From: Rhodocollybia butyracea
Lineage: Eukaryota > Basidiomycota > Agaricomycetes > Agaricales > Omphalotaceae
Direction: 5' to 3'
Assembly: GCA_015501585.1 (NCBI GenBank)
Contig: JADNRY010000013.1
Span: 581,723-645,722 of the forward strand
Length of the DNA: 64,000 bases
Position numbers and translations under genes: made by a program. How positions within the stretch are numbered: the stretch's first letter is position 1; each line of letters begins with the position of its first letter. Positions 36,275 through 48,291 of the stretch are shown piece by piece. The notes under the pieces were generated by a model that was not told where the DNA came from, made no database searches, and worked only from the letters and a program-made list of their open reading frames with translations.

Positions 36275-37715
36275 TCTAGTAGGATGGAGCTTGAATTAAA
36301 GATCTAAGATGATCGATGAGACGTACCTAGAGATGATCAGATGAGTTCACTTGTAGGTTACACACCGGGAAGATACATAAATCTGCTCAGCAGATTTGCG
36401 AACTGAAAGAAAGCTGATTATCCAAATAAGCATAATCAGTGGTTTTCAGTCTGCCTGAAATGGTAAATGATAAACCATAGAAGGAATATCTTATCTTATC
36501 GTACAATTTCAGTGCGCCATTCTGCCGAGCAGAATTTTTTATCTATACCGTGTGTTAGGGCCACGCACGACTAACGAGAAGAGCAACACCACTAGTCACA
36601 TCGGTCACAGCGGAGTCCACGAGCTCAACACGCTTGCCAGTCAGCATAGTACTTATTAAAATTTGATGTCACATGCTTAAGTACCTCTGAGATTAGTACA
36701 GCACTGGCAGAAGATTGGCAGAAGGTTTAGCTTTGCAACAGGACCGCGGCCCGAAAGAATGTCACGGCTCTCACATGACAGTGACGTATCGCGATGGTGC
36801 TCACGTGGGCCGGATTTGTTCTAACTATTCAACTTTCCAAACTTTCCTTCCAACCACGATGACTCTGAGCTGTAACGAGCCTGCAAAAATCAGCTACCTG
36901 CTATGCATCTATGGATAATGGGCGTGGCCGCGAACCTGCCATAACCAATATAATTGCATCCTATCCAATGAACTGGCGCATACATGCCTTGTTCCGTATC
37001 TGGTAACTTTCGTGAGTTTTTCATCCTTTTCATCCTTTTTTATGGTAAATCTCTCAACTAATGCATATGCAGGCAGTACTTCTCGCACTTTCCGGTGAAA
37101 TCTCTGCTCAAAAACCGGAAAACTTACCGATTTGAAGAGACTACAATTTTTTCTGTATCGAAGACAGCTTCCTATGTCCTTCCTTTTTCTGGATCTAATA
37201 CAGAAGCTGTGGCCCTCTCATTGACCCGTGCGATGTCTCAAATATTTTGGACATGCTGTTAAGATAACCCGCACTGTGTATACGTGCTGCCCTCGTTTCA
37301 ATGCAGCTGGTACACTCTGGACGGCCTGGTACCATCGAGGGTGGCTAGCTCTGAATTTGACTCACTTTTCTCCTGGTCTCTGGAGCTAAATTTCGGTGAC
37401 AACCCTCGGCTGAGGGAAAAATCTGGTGACGCATGTCATCTTCCTCAATTCACCTGCACTCTGACTATCGTATAGCCACCAATTCATCTTTATTTATTGT
37501 CCACCGAAGCCCTCCGAGTCCTCGTATGTCTTCTGGCTTATGTACGTGCCCAGTGATTGGCTGGGTTGGGCTTTGGACTGAATTAAAGTGTTACAACAGG
37601 CCGTCCCTCTTGTCTCGACGCGTTTTGCGGCCGATCTTTTCCCAATTTGGCTGGACAATGTAGCCTTCTGGTGGATCCACCTCGCAAAAACATATAAATT
37701 CAAATTCTCGCCCAT
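36275..37715. other. 1.4-kb region without a supported gene
   Basis: Left part is the promoter of the CNH gene and holds a GATA-type cluster at 36486-36500. The right part has fragments such as YTLDGLVPSRVASSEFDSLF and FWWIHLAKTYKFKFSPIC in changing frames, resembling debris of an agaric F-box-type protein upstream of the next entry. No tRNA or RNA gene recognised. Confidence 0.5.
36486..36500. promoter_or_regulatory. GATA-type triple site upstream of the CNH gene
   Basis: atatcttatcttatc contains three TATC words, read as GATAAGATAAGATA on the minus strand, about 215 nt before the start at 36274. Motif-based inference only. Confidence 0.3.
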
Positions 37716-39002
37716 ATGCTCAGAAATACCGCCATGAACCCCATTCAACCGCCCACCACTTTCTATCACGTTTCTCGACTTTCGGGACCACGTCCGTGCA
37801 TAACCCTTGTGGTAGCCCTTGGTGTACTTTATCAGAACTTGGCGGAATACTTGACCGGAATCGACTCGCAAACATTGGCACAATTCACTCCCTTCGATGA
37901 CGCCCTATCCCATGCGGTCAACCCGGACACTCTTATCCTTCTCCTAGGCCCGCACCTCAATCTTGTCTGCCTTTCAGTTGAACCGAGGCTTCTACAGCTC
38001 TTCAGTACTTTCACCGCTCTTGCCAATGTCGAAATATCCATTCATCTATCCGTCTGGTCTGCGCGCCTCGCGGATCGGCTACCGGCTTTGCCCACAAGCG
38101 TAAGGAAAGCAGTATACCTCGTCTCCAACCTCCGACGTGCGGATAGAGAGCTCGTCCGAGTTTACTATGATGCCACCATCGAGACGTTCACCGTCTCGTT
38201 TTCCGCTACGCTCCCTGATATCAGCCTCACTTTGAAGGGACGTCTTCCGAATCTCAGCTTCATGTTCGCTTTGCACCTTGCCCTGGCAAAGATCACCTTT
38301 GCTAGCAATTGCGTAGTTCGACTTCAAATACAGGCGACCAACGAACTATGCTTGGTGTTGTTCCGGGCATCCGGTAGTATGAGAGATGCTCGAAAGATCC
38401 TAGAAGCTCTCAGGGCGCTTGCTCAGCGACATGGGAAATATATGCTATATTCCCTCAATATTGAAGTCCCAATGCTTTATCACCGGGATGAATTGAAGCA
38501 CTTTATTCACGCGCTTGTCTTCAGCGCCCCCGCCTACGCACCCTAATTATGCTCGTCAACGCTACGCACCCCGCCGAGACGATGCGCTGGACTGACGGAA
38601 TTCGATTATTGGCCGGCCTTCGTTTTCTAGTTCACATCGATATCAACCATCCTCGTCCTCTCAGGTTATTGGATGCAGATATAGCGAGATTCTTTCAGAG
38701 GTGGCAGCATGCAGCGCACGTCTCTCTTAACCCGAAGCCTATGCTGGATTTAGCTCTCAATCAAAGCTCACTCACCCGAAATGTGTTCAAGACCATTTCT
38801 TTGTCTGCCCCGTCGTCGTTGTGTCACTTGGGGCTTCACTTGGACGCTGAGAAATTTTCTGTCGTTGGAAGCGGCATTCAACCTCAGACAGAGATTACTA
38901 AAGTGGAAATTGGTATGGCCAGTTCCAGCTCTGAACAGACTATTACAAGTTCTTGAGATAGCTGAAATGGTGTTCCCGAATGCATCGGTCACCCGAGTCT
39001 AG
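37716..39002 (+). pseudogene. Broken agaricomycete F-box/LRR-like hypothetical gene
   Basis: A 276-codon frame from the ATG at 37716 (MLRNTAMNPIQPPTTFYHVS) stops at 38546. It is followed at once by a second frame from 38549 (LAGLRFLVHIDINHPRPLRL, SAPSSLCHLGLHLDAEKFSV) and a third near the end (LLQVLEIAEMVFPNASVTRV). Leucine spacing and phrases such as NLVCLSVEPRLLQLFSTFTA suggest the leucine-rich part of an agaric F-box protein. No F-box was found. The last two frames look joined by a frame change near 38910. It may be a decaying family member; a TATA-like catataaatt lies at 37690-37699. Function unknown. Confidence 0.5.
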
Positions 39003-39691
39003 TTGGAGCATCTGTTAATCACATTATTTTTATGGCCTAAATATAAGTACCGCGTTCACGACTTGTTCACGATTGTTATGACTTTCTCGACTGTTACCTA
39101 CGACTCTTCTTTTGTTATCATGAATACATCTATAATAGATAGATAGATAAATACCTAACCAATTGCAGTACGGTAAAGGAAACGGCCAGTCCCTGTACCA
39201 GTACATGCAGCGAGTTGAGCTCCCGCAGAGAAGGCAGACTGCGGGGCTAGGACAGGGATGGTAGCAAGGCCCGAAACCGAAGTAAGGGCTAGCTTAGTAC
39301 TCAATTACATACGTAGTAGACCAATAGAACAGAGGAAGGGCAGGGCAAAACCATGACCCCCTGCAGGCGTAACCGCGCTGCGGCCAATACTCCAGTATGC
39401 AATCACGAAAAAACATTGTCTCCATCTGAATCGGTAGTTTTTTGGGAGACACTGAAAGTCTGGAAAGACGTTCGCGTTCGTGTCGCGCACACGACACATC
39501 GCTTTGCTTCGGCAGCTAAAAAAGGTAGAGTCGTCTGTTTTTGGTGAGTTTAGGAGTATATGGTTCAAAATGCGCAGACCTATTGGAAACATTCGGACTG
39601 TGTTCAGAGCAGTGTTCAGCCTTCAATTGCCACTATTATTGTCGGCGAGCAATAAAATTCACAAAAAAACACACTATATTACTATAAATAC
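39003..39691. other. Intergenic region
   Basis: No gene supported. A short ATAG microsatellite-like stretch lies at about 39132-39148. Open frames here are short and unlike protein. Confidence 0.55.
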
Positions 39692-42600
39692 TCAATGGTT
39701 ATCACACCAAGATCTAGCGCTTTGGAAAAACTTGAACCAAGGGCCGATACCTTTCCACTGTTCCCTTAAAGAGCGAGGATACCAACTATTGCTCTCGAGG
39801 GTTGCCACTCGTTCGGGATGGGGCATCAATGCAAGTACACGTCCATCAGGGGTCTGTATGCCAGTTATACCGGCCGGGCTGCCATTTGGATTCAGAGGAT
39901 AGGATTCTGTTGGATTCCCATGCGAATCGATGAATCGAAGACTAACAAGGTCTTGAGACACAAATGCTTCTCTATGAGCGGCATCAATAAAGGATACCCT
40001 TCCTTCCCCATGAGCATTAGCAACAGGAAGCTTAGAGCCCACCATTTCACGGAGAAATACGGATGACCTGGTGTGCATTGAATCGACCACTTCCACCATG
40101 GATACCCGCCCTTCAAAACGCTCGCTGCGATTCGGTTTAAAATCAGGCCAGTTCTGCGCACCGGGAATGATTTCCCGTAGATGACTGAGAAACTGACACC
40201 CGTTGCATACAGCGAGCGTGAAAGTGTCGAGCCTGGTAAAGAAGTTAATAAACTCCTTCCGTGCACATTCATTCAGAAGAACAGAATGTGCCCATCCTTT
40301 ACCGGCCCCAAGAACGTCGCCGTAGGAGAACCCACCACAGGCAGCAAGTCCTCTGAAAGCAGACAAGCTAAGCTTTCCGGAGAGGATATCCGTCATGTGC
40401 ACATCAACGGCGTCAAATCCTGCAGCTGTGAATGCCCATGCCATCTCAACCATTCCATTGACTCCTTGTTCCCGCAGAATAGCCACCTTTGGTCGACTGT
40501 CGGTAGAACTCATCAAAGGTGAAGGAGTAAAGGTCAAATCGTAGAAAAGGCCTCTATGAGAGTCGTTGGCAATGAGATCGAACTCTTCTTGGGCTGCGAT
40601 GGGACTGTCACGAAGCTCTTGCATCTTGAATGACGTCTCGGCCCACAGTTGCTGCAACTCGTGTCGAGTGGTACTGAATAAATATTCCGAATTCCGAGAG
40701 ATTATGAATCTTTGGTCAGATATCGATTCATTGACATGCCCGAGAGTATGGATGGAGGTCGAAGGGAAACCAGACTCGAGAAACACGGTCATGAAGAGTG
40801 CCAGGTGAGAACGGCGAACCTGCATAACGACACCCAGTTCCTCGTTGAAGAGAGCCGCGATTGGATCTGTGGAGTTCTTTAGCGCATTGAGCGAAATGTC
40901 GATACCAACACGCCCTGCGAACGACATTTCCGCCAGAGTAGTGAACAGCCCGCCGTCCGACCGGTCATGATAAGCCAAAACAACTTCTGGTGCCTTCTCC
41001 CTCATTCTCTGGCAGGCCTGGAAGAAGGCCTTCAGTACAGAGGCATCTTCTACGTCTGGAGAATCTTGTCCAATCTGTCGGAATACTTGAGCAAGAGCAG
41101 AACCACCCAAACGCTGCTTTCCCTGAGCGAGATCTAGGAACACCAGTACTGTCGCCTCCCCGGTGTTTACTTGGAGCATAGGTGTCCATGTGGCAGCAAC
41201 GTCTTGGACCCCACCGAATGCTGTGACGATGAGAGAAAGCGGGGAACTAACTTCCCTCTGTTCGCCTCCATGCTTCCACTTCATCGACATGGACATCGAA
41301 TCCTTGCCCACCGGGATGCCAATACCTAGCTTAGGACAGAGATCAATCCCGATAGCCTGAACGGCATCGTACAAACCGGCACCCTCGCCTTCTTTCGATG
41401 CTGCACACATCCAATTGGCACTTAATTTGACGTTGGATATGTCCCCAACATATGCTGCCGCAAGATTGGTCAGGGACTCCGCCACGGCCATGCGAGCGGA
41501 TGCGGCTGGGTTGATTAAGGCAAGAGGAGTTCGTTCACCCATGGCCATAGCTTCACCACAGACGGTATCAAATCCATACGAAGAACGCGTTACTGCAACA
41601 TCCGCAACGGGAACTTGCCAGGGCCCAACCATCTGGTCACGGGTGACGAGACCAGTGATAGTCCGGTCACCAATAGTGATGAGGAAAGATTTAGAGCCAA
41701 CGGACGGAAGACGAAGAACCCTGTCAACTGCACTTGACAGAGGTGAAGAATTCATCGAAGAGGAAAGATACTTGGCTAGAGTCGTATCGAAAGGAGCACC
41801 TCCCCAGATTCGGCTACGGTCTGCCCTCTCCATTTTCGGCGGCTTCCCAAAGAGCATGTCCATCTGGAGACGAATGACATCTCCGCCTAACAGTGTATCG
41901 GTGACAACAAGCTCTTGGTTTTCCGTCGCAACTCCAACGACGGAAAAAGGGCATCGCTCTCGCCTGGCAATGTGTTCAAAATGAGGGAGTTTTTCTGGGG
42001 CCAGTGCTAGAACATAGCGTTCTTGCGATTCGTTACACCAAATCTCCATGGGTGACATGGAACTGTCCGCGACTAGAACATTTCGAATCTCGAAGGTGGC
42101 CCCGAGACTCGAATCGTGGACGAGTTCTGGTAAAGCATTCGATAGTCCTCCTGCACCAACATCATGAATACTCTGGATCGGGGATTCTTCCCCCGCAGCT
42201 GTACAGGCATCAATGACTTGTTGGCATCTCCTCTGCATTTCTGCATTGTCTCTCTGTACCGAGGCAAAATCAAGTTCAACAGAGCTTGCACCCGAAACTT
42301 GACTGGACGCAGCCCCTCCTCCGAGACCGATGAGCATACCAGGCCCGCCAAGAACGACCAGTTTTGCTCCTGGAGAGATAGGGGATTTTTTTGCGAATGC
42401 AGGGCGCACATTCCCGTATCCACCTGCGATCATGATAGGTTTATGGTAACCTCGGATTTCTTTGAGACCAGTTTCAGGATCCTCTCCATTGGCCCGGATT
42501 TTCTCGCAGAATGTCCTAAAGTACCCTGCGAGAGCTGGCCTACCAAATTCGTTGTTGAACGCACTCGCACCTAGCGGTGCCTCGATCATAATGTCCAAGG

Positions 42601-43762
42601 CACTAGCAATATGCGTTGGCTTTCCGTAATCTTCTTCCCAAGGCTGCTGGAACCCGGGAATAAGTAGGTTGGACGTGGTGAATCCGGCTAAACCAGCTTT
42701 GGGTTTCGAGCCTCGTCCAACAGCACCTTCATCTCTAATCTCGCCTCCTGAACCTGTAGCCGCACCAGGATATGGAGATACACCGGTAGGATGGTTGTGC
42801 GTCTCCACCTTGATAAGTATGGGCATTTCCTCAGACTCGGACTTGTAGATGTGTTCTTGGCTTGAAACACTAAACCGAGGCGCTATGGGTCCATTGAAGA
42901 CGGCTGCATTATCCGAGTATGCAGAGATGGTGTTTGTTCCCGACAAGCGTTCGGTATTACGAATCATCTGGAAAAGGGAAAGATCCTGCGCCGTGGAATC
43001 AACAGTCCATTTCGCGTTAAAAATTTTATGCCGGCAATGCTCCGAGTTGACCTGAGCGAACATGAAGAGCTCAGCATCAGTGGGATCGCGATTTATGGGA
43101 GTTGGTCCAGAAATGAAGGCGGACACAAGATACGCGATCTCATCTGGAGAAAGAGCGAGTCCAAGATCTTTGTTAGCTTTCTTGAATATGTCTGCCGCAG
43201 AGTTGGGGGAAGAGGACGTGATATCTACCACACGTAACGAACGAGGGGTACTTTGCGCGAAGAGCGATTCTTCACTTGGAAGGGAAAGGTGAATGCTCTG
43301 AGTCATTCGATCGTGCATGAAGTGGGAGAACTCAGAGATTTCACCTAAGGATAGTGTGTGGTCATCGGACGTAAATAGAACGTACGCCAGCCCACGCTCT
43401 ATACGTTCTACCTGGCCAGAAAGATTGCAGATTGTAGCAATATCAGTGGCTTTGCTCGACCAAGGCGAAATACTTCCAATCCTGGGGAACACGTATACTA
43501 CATTGCTTCGAGAAGAGTTAATACTGGGAAGTGTATCATCCAGGGTGATATTATCCCCGTAGTTGAGTAGACGATCGATATTTTTTCTGGGTAAAGAGGC
43601 AGCATTGGAAAGTTCGACTTCAGCGGCTTCAGAGGTGCATTTGATGAGATGAAGCCAGATGGAATCAACAGATTTCACGGATGGACACGATCTCTGGATA
43701 TTTTTGAGGAGAATTTCTCGCTTCTGCAGAGATATCGAGGAAGATCCTGCGAGGACCAGCAT
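39692..43762 (-). CDS. ADE6: Phosphoribosylformylglycinamidine synthase (FGAM synthase)
   Basis: Fourth step of purine synthesis: FGAR + glutamine + ATP to FGAM, in the cytosol. A single open frame of 1356 codons with no intron, the normal length for the large PurL. Seen: [40 protein letters not shown] (ATP/Mg site), [19 protein letters not shown], and [18 protein letters not shown] in the second synthase half. The C-terminal glutaminase has [19 protein letters not shown], the nucleophile Cys in [13 protein letters not shown] (about residue 1187) and the His/Glu of LMPHPER (about 1313). The frame is perfect over 4 kb, which makes the indels further right stand out. The start ATG at 43762 is the first of the frame. 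Confidence 0.97.
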   Translation of the reverse strand: MLVLAGSSSISLQKREILLKNIQRSCPSVKSVDSIWLHLIKCTSEAAEVELSNAASLPRKNIDRLLNYGDNITLDDTLPSINSSRSNVVYVFPRIGSISPWSSKATDIATICNLSGQVERIERGLAYVLFTSDDHTLSLGEISEFSHFMHDRMTQSIHLSLPSEESLFAQSTPRSLRVVDITSSSPNSAADIFKKANKDLGLALSPDEIAYLVSAFISGPTPINRDPTDAELFMFAQVNSEHCRHKIFNAKWTVDSTAQDLSLFQMIRNTERLSGTNTISAYSDNAAVFNGPIAPRFSVSSQEHIYKSESEEMPILIKVETHNHPTGVSPYPGAATGSGGEIRDEGAVGRGSKPKAGLAGFTTSNLLIPGFQQPWEEDYGKPTHIASALDIMIEAPLGASAFNNEFGRPALAGYFRTFCEKIRANGEDPETGLKEIRGYHKPIMIAGGYGNVRPAFAKKSPISPGAKLVVLGGPGMLIGLGGGAASSQVSGASSVELDFASVQRDNAEMQRRCQQVIDACTAAGEESPIQSIHDVGAGGLSNALPELVHDSSLGATFEIRNVLVADSSMSPMEIWCNESQERYVLALAPEKLPHFEHIARRERCPFSVVGVATENQELVVTDTLLGGDVIRLQMDMLFGKPPKMERADRSRIWGGAPFDTTLAKYLSSSMNSSPLSSAVDRVLRLPSVGSKSFLITIGDRTITGLVTRDQMVGPWQVPVADVAVTRSSYGFDTVCGEAMAMGERTPLALINPAASARMAVAESLTNLAAAYVGDISNVKLSANWMCAASKEGEGAGLYDAVQAIGIDLCPKLGIGIPVGKDSMSMSMKWKHGGEQREVSSPLSLIVTAFGGVQDVAATWTPMLQVNTGEATVLVFLDLAQGKQRLGGSALAQVFRQIGQDSPDVEDASVLKAFFQACQRMREKAPEVVLAYHDRSDGGLFTTLAEMSFAGRVGIDISLNALKNSTDPIAALFNEELGVVMQVRRSHLALFMTVFLESGFPSTSIHTLGHVNESISDQRFIISRNSEYLFSTTRHELQQLWAETSFKMQELRDSPIAAQEEFDLIANDSHRGLFYDLTFTPSPLMSSTDSRPKVAILREQGVNGMVEMAWAFTAAGFDAVDVHMTDILSGKLSLSAFRGLAACGGFSYGDVLGAGKGWAHSVLLNECARKEFINFFTRLDTFTLAVCNGCQFLSHLREIIPGAQNWPDFKPNRSERFEGRVSMVEVVDSMHTRSSVFLREMVGSKLPVANAHGEGRVSFIDAAHREAFVSQDLVSLRFIDSHGNPTESYPLNPNGSPAGITGIQTPDGRVLALMPHPERVATLESNSWYPRSLREQWKGIGPWFKFFQSARSWCDNH

Positions 43763-44060
43763 TCTAATGTGATGTTCAATAACTGCTGGAGCTAGACTAG
43801 GTAAATTTTACCTCCTTGCCGGTGTAAGGTGATTTTACAGATGTAGGTGCGGTGTAACAAGTTATGATTTCTAGATAGAATTTAGAAGGGACAATCTAGA
43901 AAAGCAGAGAATAACACACCAAGCTCAGTCGAAGAAATTTTGTTGAGATAGGCGCTCATAGGCTATATCTTATCTTAGACTAGATCGAGTCATGCCATGC
44001 TCACCTGACCATATATCTTATCTTCTGAACCTCCAAGTCTCCGCGTCCAATCTTCTATAA
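43763..44060. promoter_or_regulatory. Divergent ADE6 / SRAP promoter with duplicated GATA-type sites
   Basis: The 298 nt between the two start codons contain the identical 13-mer tatatcttatctt at 43964-43976 and 44012-44024. Each holds two GATA words on the opposite strand (AAGATAAGATATA). The exact repeat at 48-nt spacing suggests a functional pair, though no factor is known from sequence alone. Confidence 0.4.
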
Positions 44061-45344
44061 ATGTGTGGCCGGTTTTCGCTGCGACTTGCCGTAAGGAACC
44101 TTACTGCAGGGTGGTATAATACGGTTTAATGGAACTGCTTGCAGCACCAGGAAATACAGGAGCTCCAAGGGTATAATCTCCCTATTCCAGACTGGATTAA
44201 CCAAGGCCAATTTGTCCCTCGATACAACGTTGCGCCGCGCTCACAAGCCCCAGTAATCAGGCGTCAGCTGGGAGATGAGTCTACATCCAGCGATAATACG
44301 GGCGGAGAGTCGCAGGCGGGGGCGGAGCTTTCGAGCGGTCAACTGGTCATGCAGACAGTAGGACGTGTACTCCGGTATTGGTTGAAGACTCTAATGATTC
44401 TGTTAAGATGAAATGGGGCTTGGTCCCCCATTGGTCAAAATTCGAGGACAAGAACCTCAACACGATGAATGCGCGCTCTGAGAATCTCATCTCGGGAGGT
44501 GGGATGTGGAACAGCTTGAAGGGGAGAAAACGATGCGTGGTAATATGTCAAGGGTAGCGCCAAGCTCACAGGTTCTTTTATCTCTCTCATTTCCCCGCTA
44601 GATATTATGAATGGCTTTCCAAAGGAAAGGTCAAGGTCCCACATTTCACGAAACCCAAAAACGGGAAATTAATGCTACTTGCTGGCTTGTACGACTCTGT
44701 GGATCTTCAAGGTATGATTTGTCAAATAGATTACTCACTTGGCCAACGATCAATTCGAAAGACCAAACCGATACTCTTTGGTCATTCACTATTGTTACAA
44801 CTGAAGCTTCTAATGAATTTTCATGGCTTCATGACCGACAGCCAGTGATTCTATCAACCCAGGAAGATTTGGATCAGTGGTTAGACACTTCATCCCAGCG
44901 TTGGTCTGATGACCTCGTCAAAATTGTATCTCGGCATACACCAAAGACTCTCCACTTGAGTGGTCTGTGCAATATCCTTCGTTTCCCTCTTCACCGCTTA
45001 CATTTTCATCGTTTTCCAGTTACCAAGTGCCCAAAGAAGTTGGAAAAGTTGGAACAGAGTCATCGAGTTTTATTCTCCCGATATCTGCTCGCAAGGATGG
45101 TATCCAAGCAATGTTTTCAAGACAAAAGCAGGCGCAGGGAAGTACTCCGAAGAAATCTTCAACCGCCGCGGTAAAACGAAAGCGAGATAGCGATATTGAA
45201 GAAACTTCAAAATTAACAGAGAGAGTTGATTCAGATGATATTGAGATTCTGGATGGTCCTCCTATGTCAGCAAAAAAGGTGTGCATATAACTTGTAGTCT
45301 TGGACTATCTGATTTACACGCTGCAGATAAAGGTTAAACAATGA
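44061..45344 (+). CDS. SRAP-domain protein, HMCES/YedK-like abasic-site shield
   Basis: SRAP proteins form a covalent bond through Cys2 with abasic sites in single-stranded DNA and protect replication forks. Seen: MCGRFSLRLA with the catalytic Cys2 exposed after Met removal; PRYNVAPRSQAPVIRR; a spliced KWGLVPHWSK; MNARSENL; QGYYEWLSKGKVKVPHF with the conserved Glu; and LHDRQPVILSTQEDLDQWLD with the conserved His. The fungal C-terminal tail is Lys/Ser-rich and acidic (TPKKSS, VKRKRDSD), likely nuclear. Splicing the last intron gives the tail AKK-IKVKQ and stop at 45344; unspliced it stops at 45290. Divergent from ADE6. Confidence 0.9.
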
Positions 45345-45785
45345 GGATATCTTCTTTGTATCCCGTATGTATTATATCATTTATGTAGAATAGATCGATC
45401 TTATTCCAGGTGCATGTCGAAACATGAGCATATTCTTTCCGTGAACTGGGACAAGGCGATGTTGTCTGCCAGTAGCTTACAGTCGAGGCAGACCAGTTCG
45501 AAAACAAAAGCTCGTTATCGGACCGAAAACAATTATAGATGTGTTTTGGAAGTCGTTCCGTCTCAAATCATTGAATACAACACAGGTTAGGAAAAGGAAA
45601 TCGCGAACGATATGCAGAAATGGAGAGGGATGAGGGGAAAATGAACAGTACCCAGTCCCGGAACGTAATCTGTGACAGTGACGATAAACTATAAACACCA
45701 GAAAGCAGAAGGAAAGCGGGTAATGTACAAAGCTGGGTGGGGCATGAGCGAGGTATCTGGCGTTAAATGGATGAAAAACTTACGA
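45345..45785. other. Intergenic, convergent 3' ends
   Basis: Region between the SRAP gene and eIF5A, which converge here. No gene seen. Confidence 0.6.
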
Positions 45786-46601
45786 TTAAGCTCCCTTAGG
45801 AGCTTCTTTGAAGGAGATAGCCTACGAAAGGGGCTAAGATGATAGAGGTATAGAAAATCGCATGGCGTACCTGTTCTTCACCCATGGAACGAATAATGGT
45901 GACAAGGAGATCCTTCTCTGATTTAAACTCATCTGTGATCTGCTGTCCGAGTTCACCCTCGGGAACCTTGACATCATCCTTGGGAGTACCATCTGCAGTC
46001 ATCAAGTTCAAGAAACCATCGTCCGCAATGTCGAGCTAAAGCGAGAAGGTCAGCAAAGGCGTTTCATGACAACGGACGAATGTGATTTTACGAGCTGATA
46101 TTCGCTACGGGTGACATGGGGGACATCCATGTTGTGGGTAGAAGGACAAATATCTTCCTGTTCAGGTGTTAAACATGATCAATGAAAGATAATTGGGCAC
46201 ACACCATTTTCTTAGTGGTAAAAATCTAGGAAGTCAAGTTAGTTTGATAGGAACGAAAGGCAATCAGAATAAGACGCACATCGATGGCGACAAGGTGAAC
46301 CTTGGCGTGACCATGCTTTCCAGTCTTGGAGGTGGACATTTCGACGATTTTGCAGGGGCGCCCTATGAAAGTGAGATCATGGTCAATACACGATCAATGC
46401 GTACTCCAAGCATCATTACCCTTGATGACAACGTGGCCGTTTTTCCTAAGAGCAGAGCATTGCATGGGGAAGGTCAAAGAGGCCCCAGCACTGGCCTAGA
46501 AGAAAAGATGGGTTTCATCGATTAACGTGCAAAAAAGTTTGAAAAAGTAGAAAAAGAAATACCTCCTCGAAGGTGTGGTTGTGCTGTTCATCATCAGACA
46601 T
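45786..46601 (-). CDS. Translation factor eIF5A (hypusinated)
   Basis: eIF5A helps ribosomes through difficult sequences such as polyproline and aids termination; it is the only known protein with hypusine. The spliced protein starts [13 protein letters not shown] and contains [20 protein letters not shown] followed by [16 protein letters not shown], where the Lys of TGKHG is the hypusine site. Next come [20 protein letters not shown] and the end [17 protein letters not shown]. Six short introns; length about 160 residues, as usual. The start ATG is at 46599-46601. Divergent from the LIM gene. Confidence 0.95.
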
Positions 46602-46958
46602 TTTAAAAGAGGAGAGAGAGGGTTAGATAAAGGAGAAAGAATAGTCTAGAGGAAAGAGAAGGTGCAGGGAGAGAAAGAAAAAATCGAATCGCTTACATAC
46701 GTTCGCATCAGCGGTGCCGAGTTGCCGGGTTGAGTGACCTTGAGTCGGAAAAGTACCTCGGATGAGTCGGAAGGCCCCACTGTGCGCAGGACCCGCCGAT
46801 CGTGGCCAGTAGTCTTCTCAAAAAGCGCCAAGTCGGAGAACCCAGGTCCCGAAAGAGACTCGAAATCCTAGACTTCCCTTGGTGCCATGACGCATAGCAA
46901 CCTCACTTTTCACACGTTACTAATTCTTCATTCTTTACTTTCATCTTAGCTAGACGCT
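46602..46958. other. Divergent eIF5A / LIM promoter region
   Basis: About 357 nt between the two start codons with a purine-rich part next to eIF5A. A 61-codon open frame on minus (46646-46831) shows no family features. Nothing else recognised. Confidence 0.55.
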
Positions 46959-48291
46959 ATGCTCCTCAACTTTGGTTCTCAGTCCAAATGTCCAAAATGT
47001 AACAAGCCTGTTTACCTTGCCGAACAGGTCTGTCCTTCATTGTTCCCCTAATTACTTACTGATCGTATCGATATAGGTCATCGGTCCTGGTAGAAAGGTG
47101 AGACTTATCTTGTCACTATATCCTTCTTTGTGCTAATAAGCCTCTAGCTCTATCACAAGGTATTAACCTGCTAGGATGTTTGTCCAATTAATCTCAATAT
47201 CTTCTTAGCCTTGCCTAGCTTGTACAATATGCAATAAACGTCTAGATTCACTCGCATTGCGAGAGCATAATCAAGAGGTCTGTCGCATGTTCGCTGTACA
47301 CTTGTTCATACTCATCTTGTTGGCCAAACCATCCTAGCCATACTGGTATGTTTCTTATCCCATGCTGTAAACTATACCAACTCATTTTCTGCGCAGCAAA
47401 TCTTGTCATGTCAAGAATTTTGGTACACAAGACCTCCGTCAGGCTAATCTTCCTTATCGTGCACGTTCTCCTTCACTGGAACCACAGAGGTCCAGTACCA
47501 GTCAGGTATCATCGGTCTCTCCAACTTCCCCAAACCGTACACAATCTTTTGCCACCGGAAACGGGTACGCGCCACAACTACAGGCGAACAGAACCTTTTC
47601 TCCTACTTCAACGTCATTTCAGCACAATACTCGTGCCGAACGCGTGGAAAGTCCTACAAGCTTCGACGAGGAAGCAGAAGAAGCGATGGACGTGGTGGGG
47701 GATAATCTCGCTAGATCCTCCGTACCGCTGACAGTATCATCAAATGCTACTGGTCTATCTCAAATTGTCGGTGATGATGACTTGGCGGCGGCGGCGGCGG
47801 TCGACAGATTCACGAACACTTTGGGTAGGAACAATGGCAATGCTGTACTGCCCGTCATGTCGACTCTCACTGGAACTAGATATGGCACGGCTTTAGGCGG
47901 CAGTGTCGCGCCCCAGGCGACTGGTAGTCCTAGGAAATGGGGCGGAGCTCCTGCACCCAAATGTCCCAAGTGCAATCAGAGTGTCTACTTTGCTGAACAG
48001 GTCTGCCTTGTACTACTTGGAGAACCTCACTGCTTCTGACCAATCCATGCGATCCAGATGAAAGCTGTTGGCAAGACTTGGCACAAAGGTTGTTTGAGGT
48101 GTACAGAGTGTAATACTATACTGGACTCTACCAAACTCAGAGACCACCAAGACATCCCTTTTTGCTCTCGATGCTACAACAAGGTTGGTTTTTTTTTTTG
48201 AGTTTTCTATTTTTGCCTTCTAACGATGTCCTTATAGCTGCATGGCCCTCAAGGAAATGGCTATGCTCTTCTCGGTAAAGCTGGAGGTTGA
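46959..48291 (+). CDS. Protein with two LIM zinc-finger domains (CRIP/CRP-like)
   Basis: LIM domains bind two zinc ions and mediate protein contacts, often with actin regulators. LIM1 is spread over six exons: MLLNFGSQSKCPKCNKPVYL; VIGPGRK (21 nt, 47077-47097); LYHK (12 nt, 47148-47159); CLACTICNKRLDSLALREHN (69 nt); an 8-nt exon at 47338-47345; then KSCHVKNFGTQDLRQANLPY. Zinc ligands C-x2-C, H-x2-C, C-x2-C and C-x2-C are all present only when these exons are used. A Ser/Pro/Thr-rich linker of about 190 residues follows, then LIM2 (CPKCNQSVYFAEQ, KTWHKGCLRCTECNTILDST, CSRCYNK) in ordinary exons. The tail is LHGPQGNGYALLGKAGG. The contrast between finely cut LIM1 and plain LIM2 is striking. 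Confidence 0.88.

Noticed and set aside
46646..46831. Small ORF in the eIF5A/LIM promoter
   Set aside because: 61 codons, purine-rich, no family features, sits in the expected promoter.
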